NCBI GenBank assembly: GCA_002869885.2
Contig: NEWR02000016.1
Span: 101,742-165,741, forward strand
Length of the DNA: 64,000 bases
Direction: 5' to 3'
Origin: Nitrospira sp. CG24C
Lineage (GTDB): Bacteria; Nitrospirota; Nitrospiria; Nitrospirales; Nitrospiraceae
This document shows, piece by piece, positions 26,652 through 36,340 of the stretch. The notes beneath the pieces were generated by a model. The model ran no database searches. It had not been told where the DNA came from and was given only the letters and a program-made list of their open reading frames with translations. How positions within the stretch are numbered: position 1 is the first letter of the stretch; every line of letters begins with the position of its first letter. Both the position numbers and the translations under genes were made by a program.

Positions 26652-27422
26652 ATGCGAATCCGCACACTTGCCGCTATCGGCGCCGGTCTTGTGATGCTCA
26701 GCGCGGCGTCATTCGCGCAAGCCGTGAAGCCTGAAGAGACTCAGGCGACCAGGGAAAAGGGGGAGCAGATCTATGACCGGGCATGCTTTCTCTGTCATGG
26801 CGCTGACGGAAAGGGCGATGGACCGGCCGGCTGGTTCATCGGCCGCTATGAAGCGCCACGCCCCCGCGACTTTACCGGAGGGGGGTTCAAGTTCCGCAGC
26901 ACGCCATCCGGCGAACTGCCGACGGACCAAGACCTGTTCCGCATGGTGACGCAGGGTATCCCCGGCAGTATGCCGGCGTACGTCGGATTGAGCGAAGAGG
27001 AGCGGTGGCAGGTGATTGCCTACATCAAAACGTTCAACCAGTCGTTCAAGAAAGAGAGACCCATGGCCCTGTCCCTGCCCAATCCTCCAGGTCCTCCATC
27101 GGATGCCGGAATTGAAAACGGACGCAAGACCTATATCAAGTATGGATGCCAGAACTGTCACGGGGATAACGGCTACGGAGACGGGAAAGAAGCGCTCGAT
27201 GGCAACTTGAAGGATACATATGGGTTGACGATTTCTCCCGGCGACCTGACCGGGCGGACATCGCTCAAGGGAGGGTCTTCCGCCCATGCGATCTACCGCA
27301 CAATCATGACAGGGTTAAACGGCACACCTATGCCGTCCTATGCCGATACCATCGGCGGCAACGACAAGGACGTCTGGGATCTCGTGTACTACATTCTCTC
27401 GTTATCGCAGGAAAGACCATGA
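26652..27422 (+). CDS. periplasmic diheme cytochrome c
   Basis: A 256-residue protein with a signal peptide (ends ASFAQA) and two cytochrome c domains. The first has CFLCH near residue 48 and the second CQNCH near residue 160, each with a likely Met ligand further along (GSMPAY, GTPMPSY). The ATG at 26652 has GGGGAGA about 8 nt upstream. It is placed right after the cytochrome-porin, so it is a candidate periplasmic acceptor of its electrons. It overlaps the next gene by ATGA. Confidence 0.88.
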   Translation: MRIRTLAAIGAGLVMLSAASFAQAVKPEETQATREKGEQIYDRACFLCHGADGKGDGPAGWFIGRYEAPRPRDFTGGGFKFRSTPSGELPTDQDLFRMVTQGIPGSMPAYVGLSEEERWQVIAYIKTFNQSFKKERPMALSLPNPPGPPSDAGIENGRKTYIKYGCQNCHGDNGYGDGKEALDGNLKDTYGLTISPGDLTGRTSLKGGSSAHAIYRTIMTGLNGTPMPSYADTIGGNDKDVWDLVYYILSLSQERP

Positions 27423-28384
27423 CGGGTAGGAGCAGTATGGTTAGTCGTCCCGCGATGTCGGTGCAGGCGTTCATTCGCCTGTGCGCAGTCGCTGTGCCAA
27501 TCGCGCTGATCGGACCGGCCTCTTGGTCGCCGCTCCTTGCCGCGTCGGAGTTGGGCGCTACCCAGGACGACAGGGGCCGCAAGGCGCCCGTCTCTCAGCA
27601 ATTGCACGGCCTTGCGCCGGGTCCGGCAGCCAAATTTCGCCGGCCACGAGAGGTGGCTCCTTCTATAGGCGAGCCACAAGCAGAGTACCCTGGTCTAGCG
27701 GTCTCGCAGCCAGGCAGCGAAGCCCAGCCGGCGAGGTCGGCATTTTCAGAATCGACCGGACCTGTGATTGTCGGACGAGTCCTGTACCGGGGGCCGGTAC
27801 CAGCTCCGATCCAGATGCAAGTCAATCGTGATCCGGACGTGTGCGGGACGACTGTATCGACCTCCGCTCTCTCAGTCGATGGAGCCACCTATGGATTACG
27901 GAATGCCGTGGTGCATGTGGAGCCGGGTGCCGGCGAGGCCTCTGCCAGAATAGTTGCGACGACTTCTGCCGTCGTTCGAAACAAAGAATGCCGGTTCCAT
28001 CCCCATGTCGCGGCAGCGCAGGTGGGGGCTGAGGTGCAAATTATCAACGACGATCCGGTAATGCACAATACCAATATTATCGTCGCGAATAACACGGCGC
28101 TCAATGTGGCGATGGTGGCGGGAGGGAACCCGATCAAGAAACAGTTGAAGAAATCAGGCCTGCACCTGGTGAAATGTAACGTGCATAAGTTTATGCAGGC
28201 GTACCGGCTGGTGTTTGACGATCCGTATTTTAGCGAGACGACCGAGTCCGGGCAGTTCTCGATTGTCGGCGTCTCTCCTGGATCGCGCAGGATCAGCGTG
28301 TGGCATGAGACCTTGGGCATGCTGGAGAAGGACGTGCAGGTTCCAGTGCGCGGCACTGTCGTTGTAGATCTGGAATATAAATAA
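27419..28384 (+). CDS. secreted cupredoxin-like protein
   Basis: A 321-residue exported protein. After a signal region and a Pro/Ala-rich linker (about 45-115), a cupredoxin-like fold follows. Possible copper ligands are the His of DPVMHNTN and the Cys, His and Met of KCNVHKFM, spaced as in plastocyanin-like sites. The ATG overlaps the cytochrome stop (ATGA), so it is translated with it. It may shuttle electrons between the cytochromes. A structural or non-redox role is possible. Confidence 0.72.
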   Translation: MTGRSSMVSRPAMSVQAFIRLCAVAVPIALIGPASWSPLLAASELGATQDDRGRKAPVSQQLHGLAPGPAAKFRRPREVAPSIGEPQAEYPGLAVSQPGSEAQPARSAFSESTGPVIVGRVLYRGPVPAPIQMQVNRDPDVCGTTVSTSALSVDGATYGLRNAVVHVEPGAGEASARIVATTSAVVRNKECRFHPHVAAAQVGAEVQIINDDPVMHNTNIIVANNTALNVAMVAGGNPIKKQLKKSGLHLVKCNVHKFMQAYRLVFDDPYFSETTESGQFSIVGVSPGSRRISVWHETLGMLEKDVQVPVRGTVVVDLEYK

Positions 28385-28397
28385 AATCAGGCCGTTG

Positions 28398-31190
28398 ATG
28401 CATAACGACGATCACCTACAATTGCGCAGAACTGTACCGTCTCCTGTCAGACGGATGACGCTGGCCATCAGCGCCATTCTTCTTGTTGTGGTAGCTGGGT
28501 ACGGAGGCCTTTTCATCCACAGCCAGCAAAAGCAGGTTCGTATGCAGGCCGAGGAACAGGGGCGCGTATTGGCTCGCGGATATGCAGCCATCGGTGCGTC
28601 GGCTCTGTTCGAGAATCTCTTCATGCTGCAGAGCGCCTTTATCCAGGTGAAGAACCAGCACGATATCCAGCGCATCATGATGCTCGATCCCGATCACATG
28701 ATTGTGGCATCGGATATCACAACGCTGATCGGCACGACCCTCAATGACCAGGCGGGCAGGAATGCAGAACAGAAGAAAGAGGGGGCCGTCTTTTCCGGTT
28801 CGGAGATCGGGCTCAGCGACGACACCATCGTGGTCTTCGAGCCGCTGTACCGGGATCCGTTGCATCGAACGGGAACCGAGAACGTCGTCGAGGGAAAACA
28901 GGGACTATCGCCCACATTCGCCGGCTGGATTCGAATCGAGATTTCGATGAAGAGGTTGCAGGCTGAGGCCTGGCAGTCGCTTGTACAACAGGCCCTGGTG
29001 ATGGCGCTGCTTGCTGCGGCGATGATTTTCATCGTGAGCAAGACGATTCAGCGTCTCAGTCATAACCTGGAAAACAGCGAGGCGAAGTTGCAGAAGACGA
29101 TCGATACGGCGCTTGATGCGGTCGTGACGACAGACGCTGCCGGAACGGTCACCGCTTGGAACGCTCAGGCTGAGACAATCTTTGGGTGGTCAGAGCAGGA
29201 GGCCCTTGGGCGGCCGCTCGACTCCCTCGTCATTCCCGTAGAGGGTCGTGATGGGTATCGGCGAGAACTCGCTCGCTTCCTGGAAGCGCGCGAGACCCAG
29301 CTCTTGACCCAGCGGCTTGAACTGACCGCCGTCCGGAAAGAGGGGGGCGAGTTCCCTGTGGAATGGTCCATGTCGCCGATTTGGGTCCATAATGAGTGCA
29401 AATTCAGCAGTTTTATCCGTGATATTACCGAGCGGAAAAAGGCAGAAGAGGCGCAGGTTAGCTATCGGATGCAGCTTGAGCGCGAGGTCACCATGCGAAC
29501 GGAGGCACTTGAGGCTCTCCGACAGGCGAAGGATCTTGCCGAGTCGGCGAGTCGGGCCAAGAGCGATTTCTTGGCCCATATGAGCCATGAGATTCGAACA
29601 CCCATGAACGGGATTCTCGGGATGACCGAACTCTTGTTGCAGACGGAACTGTCTGGAAAGCAGCATCACTTTGTCAATACCGTGTACCGATCAGGGAGCA
29701 CGCTATTGAGACTCATCAACGATGTCTTGGATTTCTCGAAGGTAGAGGCAGGGAAGGTTGAATTGGAGCACATTCGATTCGATCTGGTCAAAACAGTCAG
29801 AGAGGTGACGGACCTCTTTGTCGAACAGGCGCAGGGCAAGGGCATCAACTTGACTTGTGTGTTAGCCGAGTCCGTCCCATCTGTCCTCCAGGGAGATCCT
29901 GTTCGGTTACAACAGATTCTCATGAATCTGGTGAATAATGCTGTGAAGTTTACCAAGCAAGGGAGCATCGCGCTTACGGTCACGATGGCGGAAGCGTCGG
30001 CCTCTCATGCCCTCGTGCGATTCGAAGTTCAAGATTCTGGAGTCGGTATCGAACCAGCCGCGCAAGCCAAGATTTTCGAAGCGTTTTCTCAAGCCGACGG
30101 ATCGACGGCCAGAAAATATGGCGGAACGGGGTTAGGGTTGTCTATCGTCAAACAGTTGGCTCAGCTGATGGAGGGGGCGGTTGGTGTCAGGAGTGAGCCT
30201 GGGCAGGGGGCGACGTTTTGGTGTACCGCGCGCTTGGAGAAAGTATCGGGAAATACGCGTGAAGGTAGGAAGAGATCCACCTCGCGGCGCGGCGATGTCG
30301 TGCCTTACGGTGTATCGAAAATCCCTGAGACGAAAGTTGCGGGCGCGCGAGTGTTGCTGGCAGAGGACAATCCGGTCAATCGGGAGGTCGCGGTCTGCAT
30401 GTTGGAGCAATTGGGCTGCCAGGTTGTGGCTGTCGAGCATGGTCGCGATGCGGTGGCCACGACTGAGTGCGCTCAATTCGATGTGGTCTTGATGGACTGC
30501 CAGATGCCGGAAATGGACGGTCTCTCCGCGACCAAGGCGATTCGCGATGGTGAGCAACGCACCGGCCGGCACGTGACCATCGTGGCGTTGACGGCGCATG
30601 CCATCGAAGGCGATCGCGAAAGATGTTTAGCCGCCGGCATGGACGACTACATGACGAAGCCGTTTACGCAGGGCGAACTTGGAAACATGATTCAGCAATG
30701 GGTACGGCGTCCTGGCGATGAGGCAGCAGCAACTTCTGATCAATCCAGGGCTGTACCGGTTGAACCGGCCCAGTCACCATCGGATGTAACGGAACAGGGA
30801 ACGAAACAGGCGCCGGTTATCGCCCTATCTGGTGCGCCTCTGGCCGATCAGGTGCTCGACCAGATACGCGCGCTCAGGCGCCCTGGGAGGCCGGACCCGG
30901 TCGCAAAAATCCTCACGAGTTTTCTGGAAAGCTCTGCTACCTATGTGAGCGCTATTCACCAGGCGGTGGTTCACCAGGATGCAAAGGCGCTTTTCCATGC
31001 AGCGCATGCCTTAAAATCGTCAAGCGCCATGATCGGGGCCATGGAGCTATCGAAAGTGCTGAAAGAGTTCGAGCTGCTGGGCAGTCAGGGTGACGTGGCA
31101 GGGGGCCATGAGCGGATGGCGGAGTTAGACGCGGTTTATGAAGCGGTGAGGCAGGCCGTGCTGAACGAATTAGGCAAAAAAACAGCATAG
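28398..31190 (+). CDS. hybrid sensor histidine kinase (PAS-HisKA-HATPase-REC-Hpt)
   Basis: A 930-residue inner-membrane kinase. Two membrane segments (about 20-40 and 190-215) flank a periplasmic sensor region. A PAS domain (about 225-345) precedes HisKA ([15 protein letters not shown], phosphorylated His near 398). The ATPase has N-, G1- and G2-boxes ([24 protein letters not shown]), followed by a receiver domain ([20 protein letters not shown]) and a C-terminal Hpt ([10 protein letters not shown]). The BarA-like phosphorelay layout is complete. It lies directly before a GGDEF-EAL response regulator. Confidence 0.92.
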   Translation: MHNDDHLQLRRTVPSPVRRMTLAISAILLVVVAGYGGLFIHSQQKQVRMQAEEQGRVLARGYAAIGASALFENLFMLQSAFIQVKNQHDIQRIMMLDPDHMIVASDITTLIGTTLNDQAGRNAEQKKEGAVFSGSEIGLSDDTIVVFEPLYRDPLHRTGTENVVEGKQGLSPTFAGWIRIEISMKRLQAEAWQSLVQQALVMALLAAAMIFIVSKTIQRLSHNLENSEAKLQKTIDTALDAVVTTDAAGTVTAWNAQAETIFGWSEQEALGRPLDSLVIPVEGRDGYRRELARFLEARETQLLTQRLELTAVRKEGGEFPVEWSMSPIWVHNECKFSSFIRDITERKKAEEAQVSYRMQLEREVTMRTEALEALRQAKDLAESASRAKSDFLAHMSHEIRTPMNGILGMTELLLQTELSGKQHHFVNTVYRSGSTLLRLINDVLDFSKVEAGKVELEHIRFDLVKTVREVTDLFVEQAQGKGINLTCVLAESVPSVLQGDPVRLQQILMNLVNNAVKFTKQGSIALTVTMAEASASHALVRFEVQDSGVGIEPAAQAKIFEAFSQADGSTARKYGGTGLGLSIVKQLAQLMEGAVGVRSEPGQGATFWCTARLEKVSGNTREGRKRSTSRRGDVVPYGVSKIPETKVAGARVLLAEDNPVNREVAVCMLEQLGCQVVAVEHGRDAVATTECAQFDVVLMDCQMPEMDGLSATKAIRDGEQRTGRHVTIVALTAHAIEGDRERCLAAGMDDYMTKPFTQGELGNMIQQWVRRPGDEAAATSDQSRAVPVEPAQSPSDVTEQGTKQAPVIALSGAPLADQVLDQIRALRRPGRPDPVAKILTSFLESSATYVSAIHQAVVHQDAKALFHAAHALKSSSAMIGAMELSKVLKEFELLGSQGDVAGGHERMAELDAVYEAVRQAVLNELGKKTA

Positions 31191-31195
31191 CAAAG

Positions 31196-33331
31196 ATGAA
31201 AACATTTCAGGAACGAACAAGCCCGCTCGTGTTGGTGGTGGACGACGAACCGTCTATGCGAACGCTTGTCCGCGAGACGCTCGAGCATATGGGCCACGAT
31301 GTCTGTGAGGCAGAGAACGGCGGGCAGGCTCTTGAGCGATTCGCGGAACGCCGCCCCGACATCGTGCTGATGGATATTGTCATGCCGGGAATAGACGGGT
31401 TCACGGCCTGTTCGCGTTTGCGTGGGCTGATGGGCGGCAGCCGGGTGCCGATCCTGGTCATGACGGGACTCGACGACACCGAATCGATCGCCAAGGCCTA
31501 CGAACTGGGCGCAACGGATTTTATCGCGAAGCCGTTCAATCCCATGATTTTGAGTCATCGCGTGCGGTATATGCTACGCGGCAGCTTCACCATGGATGCT
31601 CTGCTCAAGAGTGAAGTTCGGCTTGGGCTCGCGCAGCGGATCGCCAAAATCGGCAACTGGGAATGGCGTCCGGACACGAATCAGTTTACCGCGTCGGCTG
31701 AATTTTGCCGTCTGATGGGCATTCGATCGCAGGACTTTGCTGGAACCTTCGACGCCTATATCCAGCTCGTACATGCAGAAGATCGAAGCCGTGTGGAGCA
31801 GGCGCTGAAGGGCACTTTGACGAAGCGAGTTCCGTGCGATATCGACCATCGCCTTATCTTGCCGAATGGAGCGGATTTTACGGTCAATCTCCAGGCAGAA
31901 GCGGTGTTCGACGACCAAATGAAGGCGCTCTCGATTGTCGGGACGGCGCAAGACATCACCGATCGAAAACAATCTGAGCGAGAGATTCATCGCTTGGCCT
32001 ATTTCGACAGTTTGACGGGACTGCCGAACCGTGTCTTGTTCAAAGACCGTGTCGAGCAGGCCCTCTTGCATGCCAGCCGCTATCGCACCACGATGGCGAT
32101 GCTCTTTCTGGACTTGGATCGTTTTAAGGTCATTAACGATACCTTGGGACACAATATCGGCGATCTACTGCTGAAAAGCGTGGCAGACCGTCTGGCCGAA
32201 TCTGTGCGGCACAGCGACTCTGTCAGCCGGTCGGTAGACAAGGAAGAGAATCATTCGCTCGCGAGATTAGGCGGCGATGAGTTTACCGTGCTCCTCACAA
32301 ATCTGTGCGATGCCCAAGACGCCGGGAAGGTCGCGCGCCGCATTGTCGAAGCGTTGGTGAAGCCCTTTTCGATTGAAGGGCGGGAAATCTTCGTGACCGT
32401 CAGTATAGGGATTGCCATCTTTCCATCTGACGGAGACTCGGTCGATACGTTACTGAAAAATGCCGACTGCGCGATGTATCACGCTAAAGAAGAAGGACGG
32501 AATAATTTTCAGTTCTATTCCAGTACCCTGAATGCGGCTGCGAATGAGCGGTTGGCATTGGAGGGAGAGCTTCGCCACGCCGTCGAGCGGGAAGAGTTTG
32601 TGGTGTATTACCAGCCGAAGGTCAATCTGAGGACAGGCGGAATTATCGGAGCGGAGGCGTTGGTGCGTTGGCAACATCCACAGAGAGGACTCATGCAACC
32701 CGCGGCATTTTTGCCGGCTGCCGTGGATACAGGATTGATCAGGGCAATCGATGAGTGGGTGCTGCGAACGGCCTGTCGCCACAATCAAGCATGGCAGCAT
32801 CGCGGCAAGATGCCGGTGAGCATTTCCATCAATGTCTCCAACTCATTGTTCCACGGCAATACATTGCTGTCCGCCGTGGAGCAGGCCCTGAGTCAAACGG
32901 GGTTGACCCCGGCTTGCCTGGAATTGGAACTGACGGAGTCGATCGCGATGCGCAACGTGGAGGCGTCGATCGTCATGCTGACGGCTCTGAAGTCGATGGG
33001 GGTACAGCTTTGCATCGACGATTTTGGGACCGGCTATTCGTCGCTGAGTTATCTGCAGCGGTTGCCGATCGATATGGTGAAGATCGATCAATCGTTTATC
33101 CGGGAAATTCTGACGCAGGCCCAGCCAGCCCCGATTGTGCGGGCGATCATCGCCATGGCCCACAGCCTCAATCTCTTGGTGCTCGCTGAAGGGGTCGAGC
33201 AGGAGGCCCAACGAACATTACTGCTCGAAGAGGGTTGCGATGAGGCCCAAGGTTATCTCTTCGGTCAGCCGATGCCTGAAAATGCATTTGCCCAGCTACT
33301 CCAGCCGGTTCCTCTCCGCAAAGCCAGCTAG
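31196..33331 (+). CDS. response regulator with PAS, GGDEF and EAL domains
   Basis: A 711-residue cytoplasmic protein: receiver domain (VVDDEPSM, VLMDIVMPGIDG) at 1-125, PAS about 140-260, GGDEF about 265-440 with an intact LGGDEF near 359, and EAL about 455-700 with an intact EALVRW near 488 and DFGTGYSSLSYL. Both the c-di-GMP synthase and phosphodiesterase signatures look intact, so the net activity cannot be read from sequence. The start lies 6 bases after the hybrid kinase stop, so it is the likely phosphorelay output. Confidence 0.92.
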   Translation: MKTFQERTSPLVLVVDDEPSMRTLVRETLEHMGHDVCEAENGGQALERFAERRPDIVLMDIVMPGIDGFTACSRLRGLMGGSRVPILVMTGLDDTESIAKAYELGATDFIAKPFNPMILSHRVRYMLRGSFTMDALLKSEVRLGLAQRIAKIGNWEWRPDTNQFTASAEFCRLMGIRSQDFAGTFDAYIQLVHAEDRSRVEQALKGTLTKRVPCDIDHRLILPNGADFTVNLQAEAVFDDQMKALSIVGTAQDITDRKQSEREIHRLAYFDSLTGLPNRVLFKDRVEQALLHASRYRTTMAMLFLDLDRFKVINDTLGHNIGDLLLKSVADRLAESVRHSDSVSRSVDKEENHSLARLGGDEFTVLLTNLCDAQDAGKVARRIVEALVKPFSIEGREIFVTVSIGIAIFPSDGDSVDTLLKNADCAMYHAKEEGRNNFQFYSSTLNAAANERLALEGELRHAVEREEFVVYYQPKVNLRTGGIIGAEALVRWQHPQRGLMQPAAFLPAAVDTGLIRAIDEWVLRTACRHNQAWQHRGKMPVSISINVSNSLFHGNTLLSAVEQALSQTGLTPACLELELTESIAMRNVEASIVMLTALKSMGVQLCIDDFGTGYSSLSYLQRLPIDMVKIDQSFIREILTQAQPAPIVRAIIAMAHSLNLLVLAEGVEQEAQRTLLLEEGCDEAQGYLFGQPMPENAFAQLLQPVPLRKAS

Positions 33332-33372
33332 CGCATCCTGCCAGTCGCAAGCGAAACTCGCGAGAACCAGCC

Positions 33373-33455
33373 GGTTTCTTTTGTTTATTTGGTCTATTTG
33401 GTTTGTTTGGTTGGTTGAACTAAACTAACCAAATGAACAAAACAAACCAGATCAA
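33373..33455. repeat. family D (AACCAAATA phrase) hairpin, copy 2
   Basis: The left arm is TGTTTATTTGGTCTATTTGG and onward; the right arm is CTAACCAAATGAACAAAAC to 33455. They pair through the GGTT/AACC phrases. A GCATCCTGC family A end precedes it at about 33333-33341, and the same AACCAAATA phrase recurs at 33513-33548. It follows the GGDEF-EAL gene and probably acts as a terminator. Confidence 0.7.
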
Positions 33456-33512
33456 CTTGTCCCGCCTATCGAGTACGTCTTGCGCTTCACGGTCCATCCG
33501 GCTAGTCTCATA

Positions 33513-33548
33513 CAACCAAATAAACCAGATGAACCAAATGAACCAGGC
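33513..33548. repeat. family D phrase, single-armed
   Basis: Tandem AACCAAATA AACCAGATG AACCAAATG units end about 20 bases before the next start codon. Read in the frame of the following gene they would give PNKPDEPNEPG, so an upstream in-frame extension of that gene is repeat DNA. Confidence 0.6.
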
Positions 33549-33566
33549 AAAATGGAGGCGATGTCG

Positions 33567-34010
33567 ATGAAGAATCATGTTGGAAGGTTAGGGGTGATCC
33601 TGGGAATTGGGTTGTTTACGATGTTCGTTGCTGTCGCGGCTGGGGCGTCGGATAAGCCAACGACGGGTGACAAGGTTATCCGAGAGACGCAGGAGGCGGT
33701 GACGGCCACCAAGGACTATACGATTCATCAGAAGGATGCATTTCAGCGAAAGGTTCAGACGGAGCTGGATGAGATGCAAGCACGCATCACAAAGCTCCGT
33801 GGACAAGTCGCGCATGCATCGGCGGAAGCAAGAACAGACATCCAGAAGGCGATCGTGGAATTAGAAAAGAAAAAAGACCTGGCCAATAAAAAAGCGCAGG
33901 AGATTCATTCCGCCACGGCCTCTTCCTGGGAGCAGGTGAAGTCGAAAACGACGGCTGCGATGGACGATCTTCGAGGTTCGCTCAACCGGACCCTCTCTCA
34001 TCTCCCGTGA
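33567..34010 (+). CDS. exported coiled-coil protein
   Basis: A 147-residue protein with a signal peptide or N-terminal anchor (LGIGLFTMFVAVAAGASD), then a long charged helical region with heptad-like spacing (LDEMQARITKLRGQVAHAS, then IVELEKKKDL). The ATG at 33567 has GGAGG 8 nt upstream; in-frame ATGs at 33552 and 33561 are less well placed. It is followed 10 bases later by sdhE. Function is unknown; a periplasmic stress role is possible but only by analogy. Confidence 0.65.
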   Translation: MKNHVGRLGVILGIGLFTMFVAVAAGASDKPTTGDKVIRETQEAVTATKDYTIHQKDAFQRKVQTELDEMQARITKLRGQVAHASAEARTDIQKAIVELEKKKDLANKKAQEIHSATASSWEQVKSKTTAAMDDLRGSLNRTLSHLP

Positions 34011-34020
34011 CGGTCGATCG

Positions 34021-34920
34021 ATGAAATATGCCCTCTATCCCGGGTGTGCGGCCCAAGGGGCGACGCCGGAACTCTATCAATCGACCAGGGCGATCATCGG
34101 CCGATTGGGAATCGAGGTCGTCGAACTCTCAGCCGCGGCCTGTTGTGGCGCCGGGGTCGTGACGGAAGCGCATCCCGATATGGCGCTGGCGCTCAACGCC
34201 AGGACCTTCGCGCAAGCGGAGGCGCTTGGACTGGATGTGATGACGATCTGCGGCACCTGCCAAGGGGTGATGAGCGCAGCCAATCGACGATTGAAGACAG
34301 AGCCACAGACCCTGGATCGCATCAACATTCTCCTTGCGCCTGAAGGGCTGGCCTACCACGGGCAGGTTCAGGTCAAACATCTGTTGTGGATCGTCGTGCG
34401 GGACATCGGGTTGGCTCGCCTGGGCGCGCTGACCTCCGTGCCGATGAGCGACTTTCGCATCGCCCCCTTTTACGGGTGCTACATCCTGCGCCCATCGTGG
34501 GATCTGGGGTTCGACGATCCGGAAAATCCCCAATCCCTCGAACGCCTCATCACAGCTGTCGGTGGTGAACCGGTGGCCTATGAGGGAAGAACCAAGTGCT
34601 GCGGGTTTCCCATCATCCTCGAAAAAGAAGCCATTGCCGTGGCCATGTCTGGGATGCATATGAGTGAGGCTAAGGAGCAGGGAGCAGACTTTATGGTGAC
34701 GCCCTGTCCTCTTTGCCACATGAGCCTGGATATCTATCAGGATCGGGCCGGCCGGGCAGTGAACCAGGAACTCCACCTGCCGATCTTGCATGTGCCGCAG
34801 CTACTCGGGCTGGCGATGGGGCTTCCGGCCAAGGACTTGGGGCTCTCGCATCATGTGATCTCGGTCGATTCTATTCTGGAGACGCTAAAGCATCGTCGAA
34901 CCAATCCGCAACCGTCCTGA
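34021..34920 (+). CDS. SdhE/HdrB-like subunit with two CCG domains
   Basis: A 299-residue protein related to the HdrB subunit of heterodisulfide reductase and to SdhE. The first CCG motif is complete: Cys 9 (PGCA), CC at 41-42 (AACCGAG) and CxxC at 77-80 (CGTC). The second has Cys of FYGCYI, CC of TKCCGFP and CPLC. Each could hold a non-cubane 4Fe-4S cluster. In type E succinate:quinone oxidoreductases this subunit replaces SdhC/D. It is probably the partner of SdhB at 21725, though 12 kb away. Confidence 0.82.
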   Translation: MKYALYPGCAAQGATPELYQSTRAIIGRLGIEVVELSAAACCGAGVVTEAHPDMALALNARTFAQAEALGLDVMTICGTCQGVMSAANRRLKTEPQTLDRINILLAPEGLAYHGQVQVKHLLWIVVRDIGLARLGALTSVPMSDFRIAPFYGCYILRPSWDLGFDDPENPQSLERLITAVGGEPVAYEGRTKCCGFPIILEKEAIAVAMSGMHMSEAKEQGADFMVTPCPLCHMSLDIYQDRAGRAVNQELHLPILHVPQLLGLAMGLPAKDLGLSHHVISVDSILETLKHRRTNPQPS

Positions 34921-34932
34921 AGGAGTTGCCGA

Positions 34933-35253
34933 ATGAATGTGATAAATCTTTCGGACTATCAGCAGTTCAGCAGTGAGAAGATGAAGAAGAACAATCTGTT
35001 TCAGACGCCACGATTTTTCTGCGACATCTACTGTTTCGAGCCAGGGCAGGAACAGAAGGGCCATATCCATGGCGAGCAGGATAAGGTTTATCTTGTGCTA
35101 GAGGGACAGGGCACGTTTCAGGTCGGTTCAGAGAAACAGGTGCTCGGTCCAGGGCAGGGGACCATGGCACCGGCCGGTGAAGAGCATGGTGTGAAGAACC
35201 ACACAGCACAGCGTCTCAAAGTCCTCGTGTTCGTCGCGCCGAATCAGAAGTGA
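34933..35253 (+). CDS. single-domain cupin protein
   Basis: A 106-residue protein with the cupin motifs: motif 1 with GHIHGEQDKVYLVLEGQG (His, His and Glu as metal ligands) and motif 2 (PAGEEHGVKN). ATG 34933 has AGGAG 7 nt upstream. A metal-binding beta-barrel is expected, but the substrate cannot be told. It is cotranscribed with sdhE. Confidence 0.78.
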   Translation: MNVINLSDYQQFSSEKMKKNNLFQTPRFFCDIYCFEPGQEQKGHIHGEQDKVYLVLEGQGTFQVGSEKQVLGPGQGTMAPAGEEHGVKNHTAQRLKVLVFVAPNQK

Positions 35254-35426
35254 GAAGTGAAAGGTGAAACGTGAAAGGGTGGGGAAGGGAGCGGTCAGGT
35301 GCCCGTCTTGCTCGCAGAACGCGCTCGAGCTCGTTTGACTGGTTGGCTGGTCTGTTTGGTTCTTCCGAATGAATTTCCAGTTCGATCAACCAAACAAACC
35401 AGATAGACGAGATAGACCAACCAGCC
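35249..35426. repeat. cluster of phrase repeats: GTGAAA type, family B fragment, family D hairpin
   Basis: 35249-35277 is an 8-nt GTGAAACG-type tandem. 35287-35330 is the left arm and core of family B (GGGAGCGGTCAGGTGCCC, TTGCTCGCAGAACGCGC) without its right arm. 35336-35426 is a family D hairpin: GGTTGGCTGGTCTGTTTGGTT against CAACCAAACAAACCAG. It fills the 212-base gap before the aldolase gene. Confidence 0.65.
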
Positions 35427-35465
35427 TCGTTCCGCGAGGCGGCTATGCGATTGCTTGGCGAACCG

Positions 35466-36089
35466 TTATGAATGGGGAGGTCTGGTCACGCCGCTTTTGA
35501 GGACAATCTCGCAAATGTGGTCGAGGCGCTCGATATGTTCATAGGCGGCCCAGGGATCGGTTGCGACGGCGCAGACCCCATGGTTGGCCTGTCCTACGAT
35601 ATCGAAGGCCAGCGTCCCATCTTTGCCGAGACCGAAACATTCAGCCGTTGCGTTTGCCAGTTCACGTGACAGGGCCGGCAATATAGGCACCGTCGGTCCC
35701 ACTCTGGTATAGCGCGAGATCTCGGGGAACTCTGCGCTGATGGCCTGCAAGTCGACGCCGGCATACATGGCGGCTACGATATGAGTGGAGTGGACGTGCA
35801 CGACCGTTCTGGTTTTCCTCCCGTCACGCTGGAGGTTCCAGTGCATCCAGAGCTCTCCGGACGGCTGCTGCCCCTCACGGACCTTGGGAATCAGCTCACC
35901 CGTCTGCGGCTCTTTCACAATCTCGATCCGCACAATATGCTCCGGATGCACGATGGTCTTCCGCCAGCCGGAGGGGGTAATGTAGAGGTACTTCCCCTCG
36001 CGCTTCCGCATGCTGATGTTTCCATCTCTCGTCGTAATCCAGCCGCGCTCATACGCACGCCGCATCACATCGCCGATTGCTGTCAACAT
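35466..36089 (-). CDS. class II aldolase/adducin family protein
   Basis: A 207-residue protein of the class II aldolase fold. A Zn-binding HVHSTH (VHVHSTHIVAAMYA) and a later His in QANHGVC are visible, as well as the N-terminal TTRDGNISMRKR and the ITPSGWRK phosphate-binding-like loop. GGAGC precedes the ATG. The substrate is unknown (aldolase, epimerase or dehydratase). It differs from the MtnB enzyme at 44974. The 250 bases upstream to 36340 show nothing clear. Confidence 0.8.
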   Translation of the reverse strand: MLTAIGDVMRRAYERGWITTRDGNISMRKREGKYLYITPSGWRKTIVHPEHIVRIEIVKEPQTGELIPKVREGQQPSGELWMHWNLQRDGRKTRTVVHVHSTHIVAAMYAGVDLQAISAEFPEISRYTRVGPTVPILPALSRELANATAECFGLGKDGTLAFDIVGQANHGVCAVATDPWAAYEHIERLDHICEIVLKSGVTRPPHS

Positions 36090-36340
36090 GTTCGCTCCAT
36101 AGTTGTGTGTCTTCTATAAAAGCCTATCGGCCATTCGCACCTTGTCCTTGACGGCTGATGGCGTGGAGGGAATGATTATCTCGGACAGAACATCGCGCAT
36201 CAAGCATAAAGCGCATCTCGCATGACGGAATCATGATCGTCCTCTAGCGTAATGGTTCCATTTTGGTCTTCCGTTCGTTGATTTTCTAGAGTGAACAGGA
36301 TATTTATTTTTCCGGGGTGTGGTGAGCATAGTGGAGAGGA

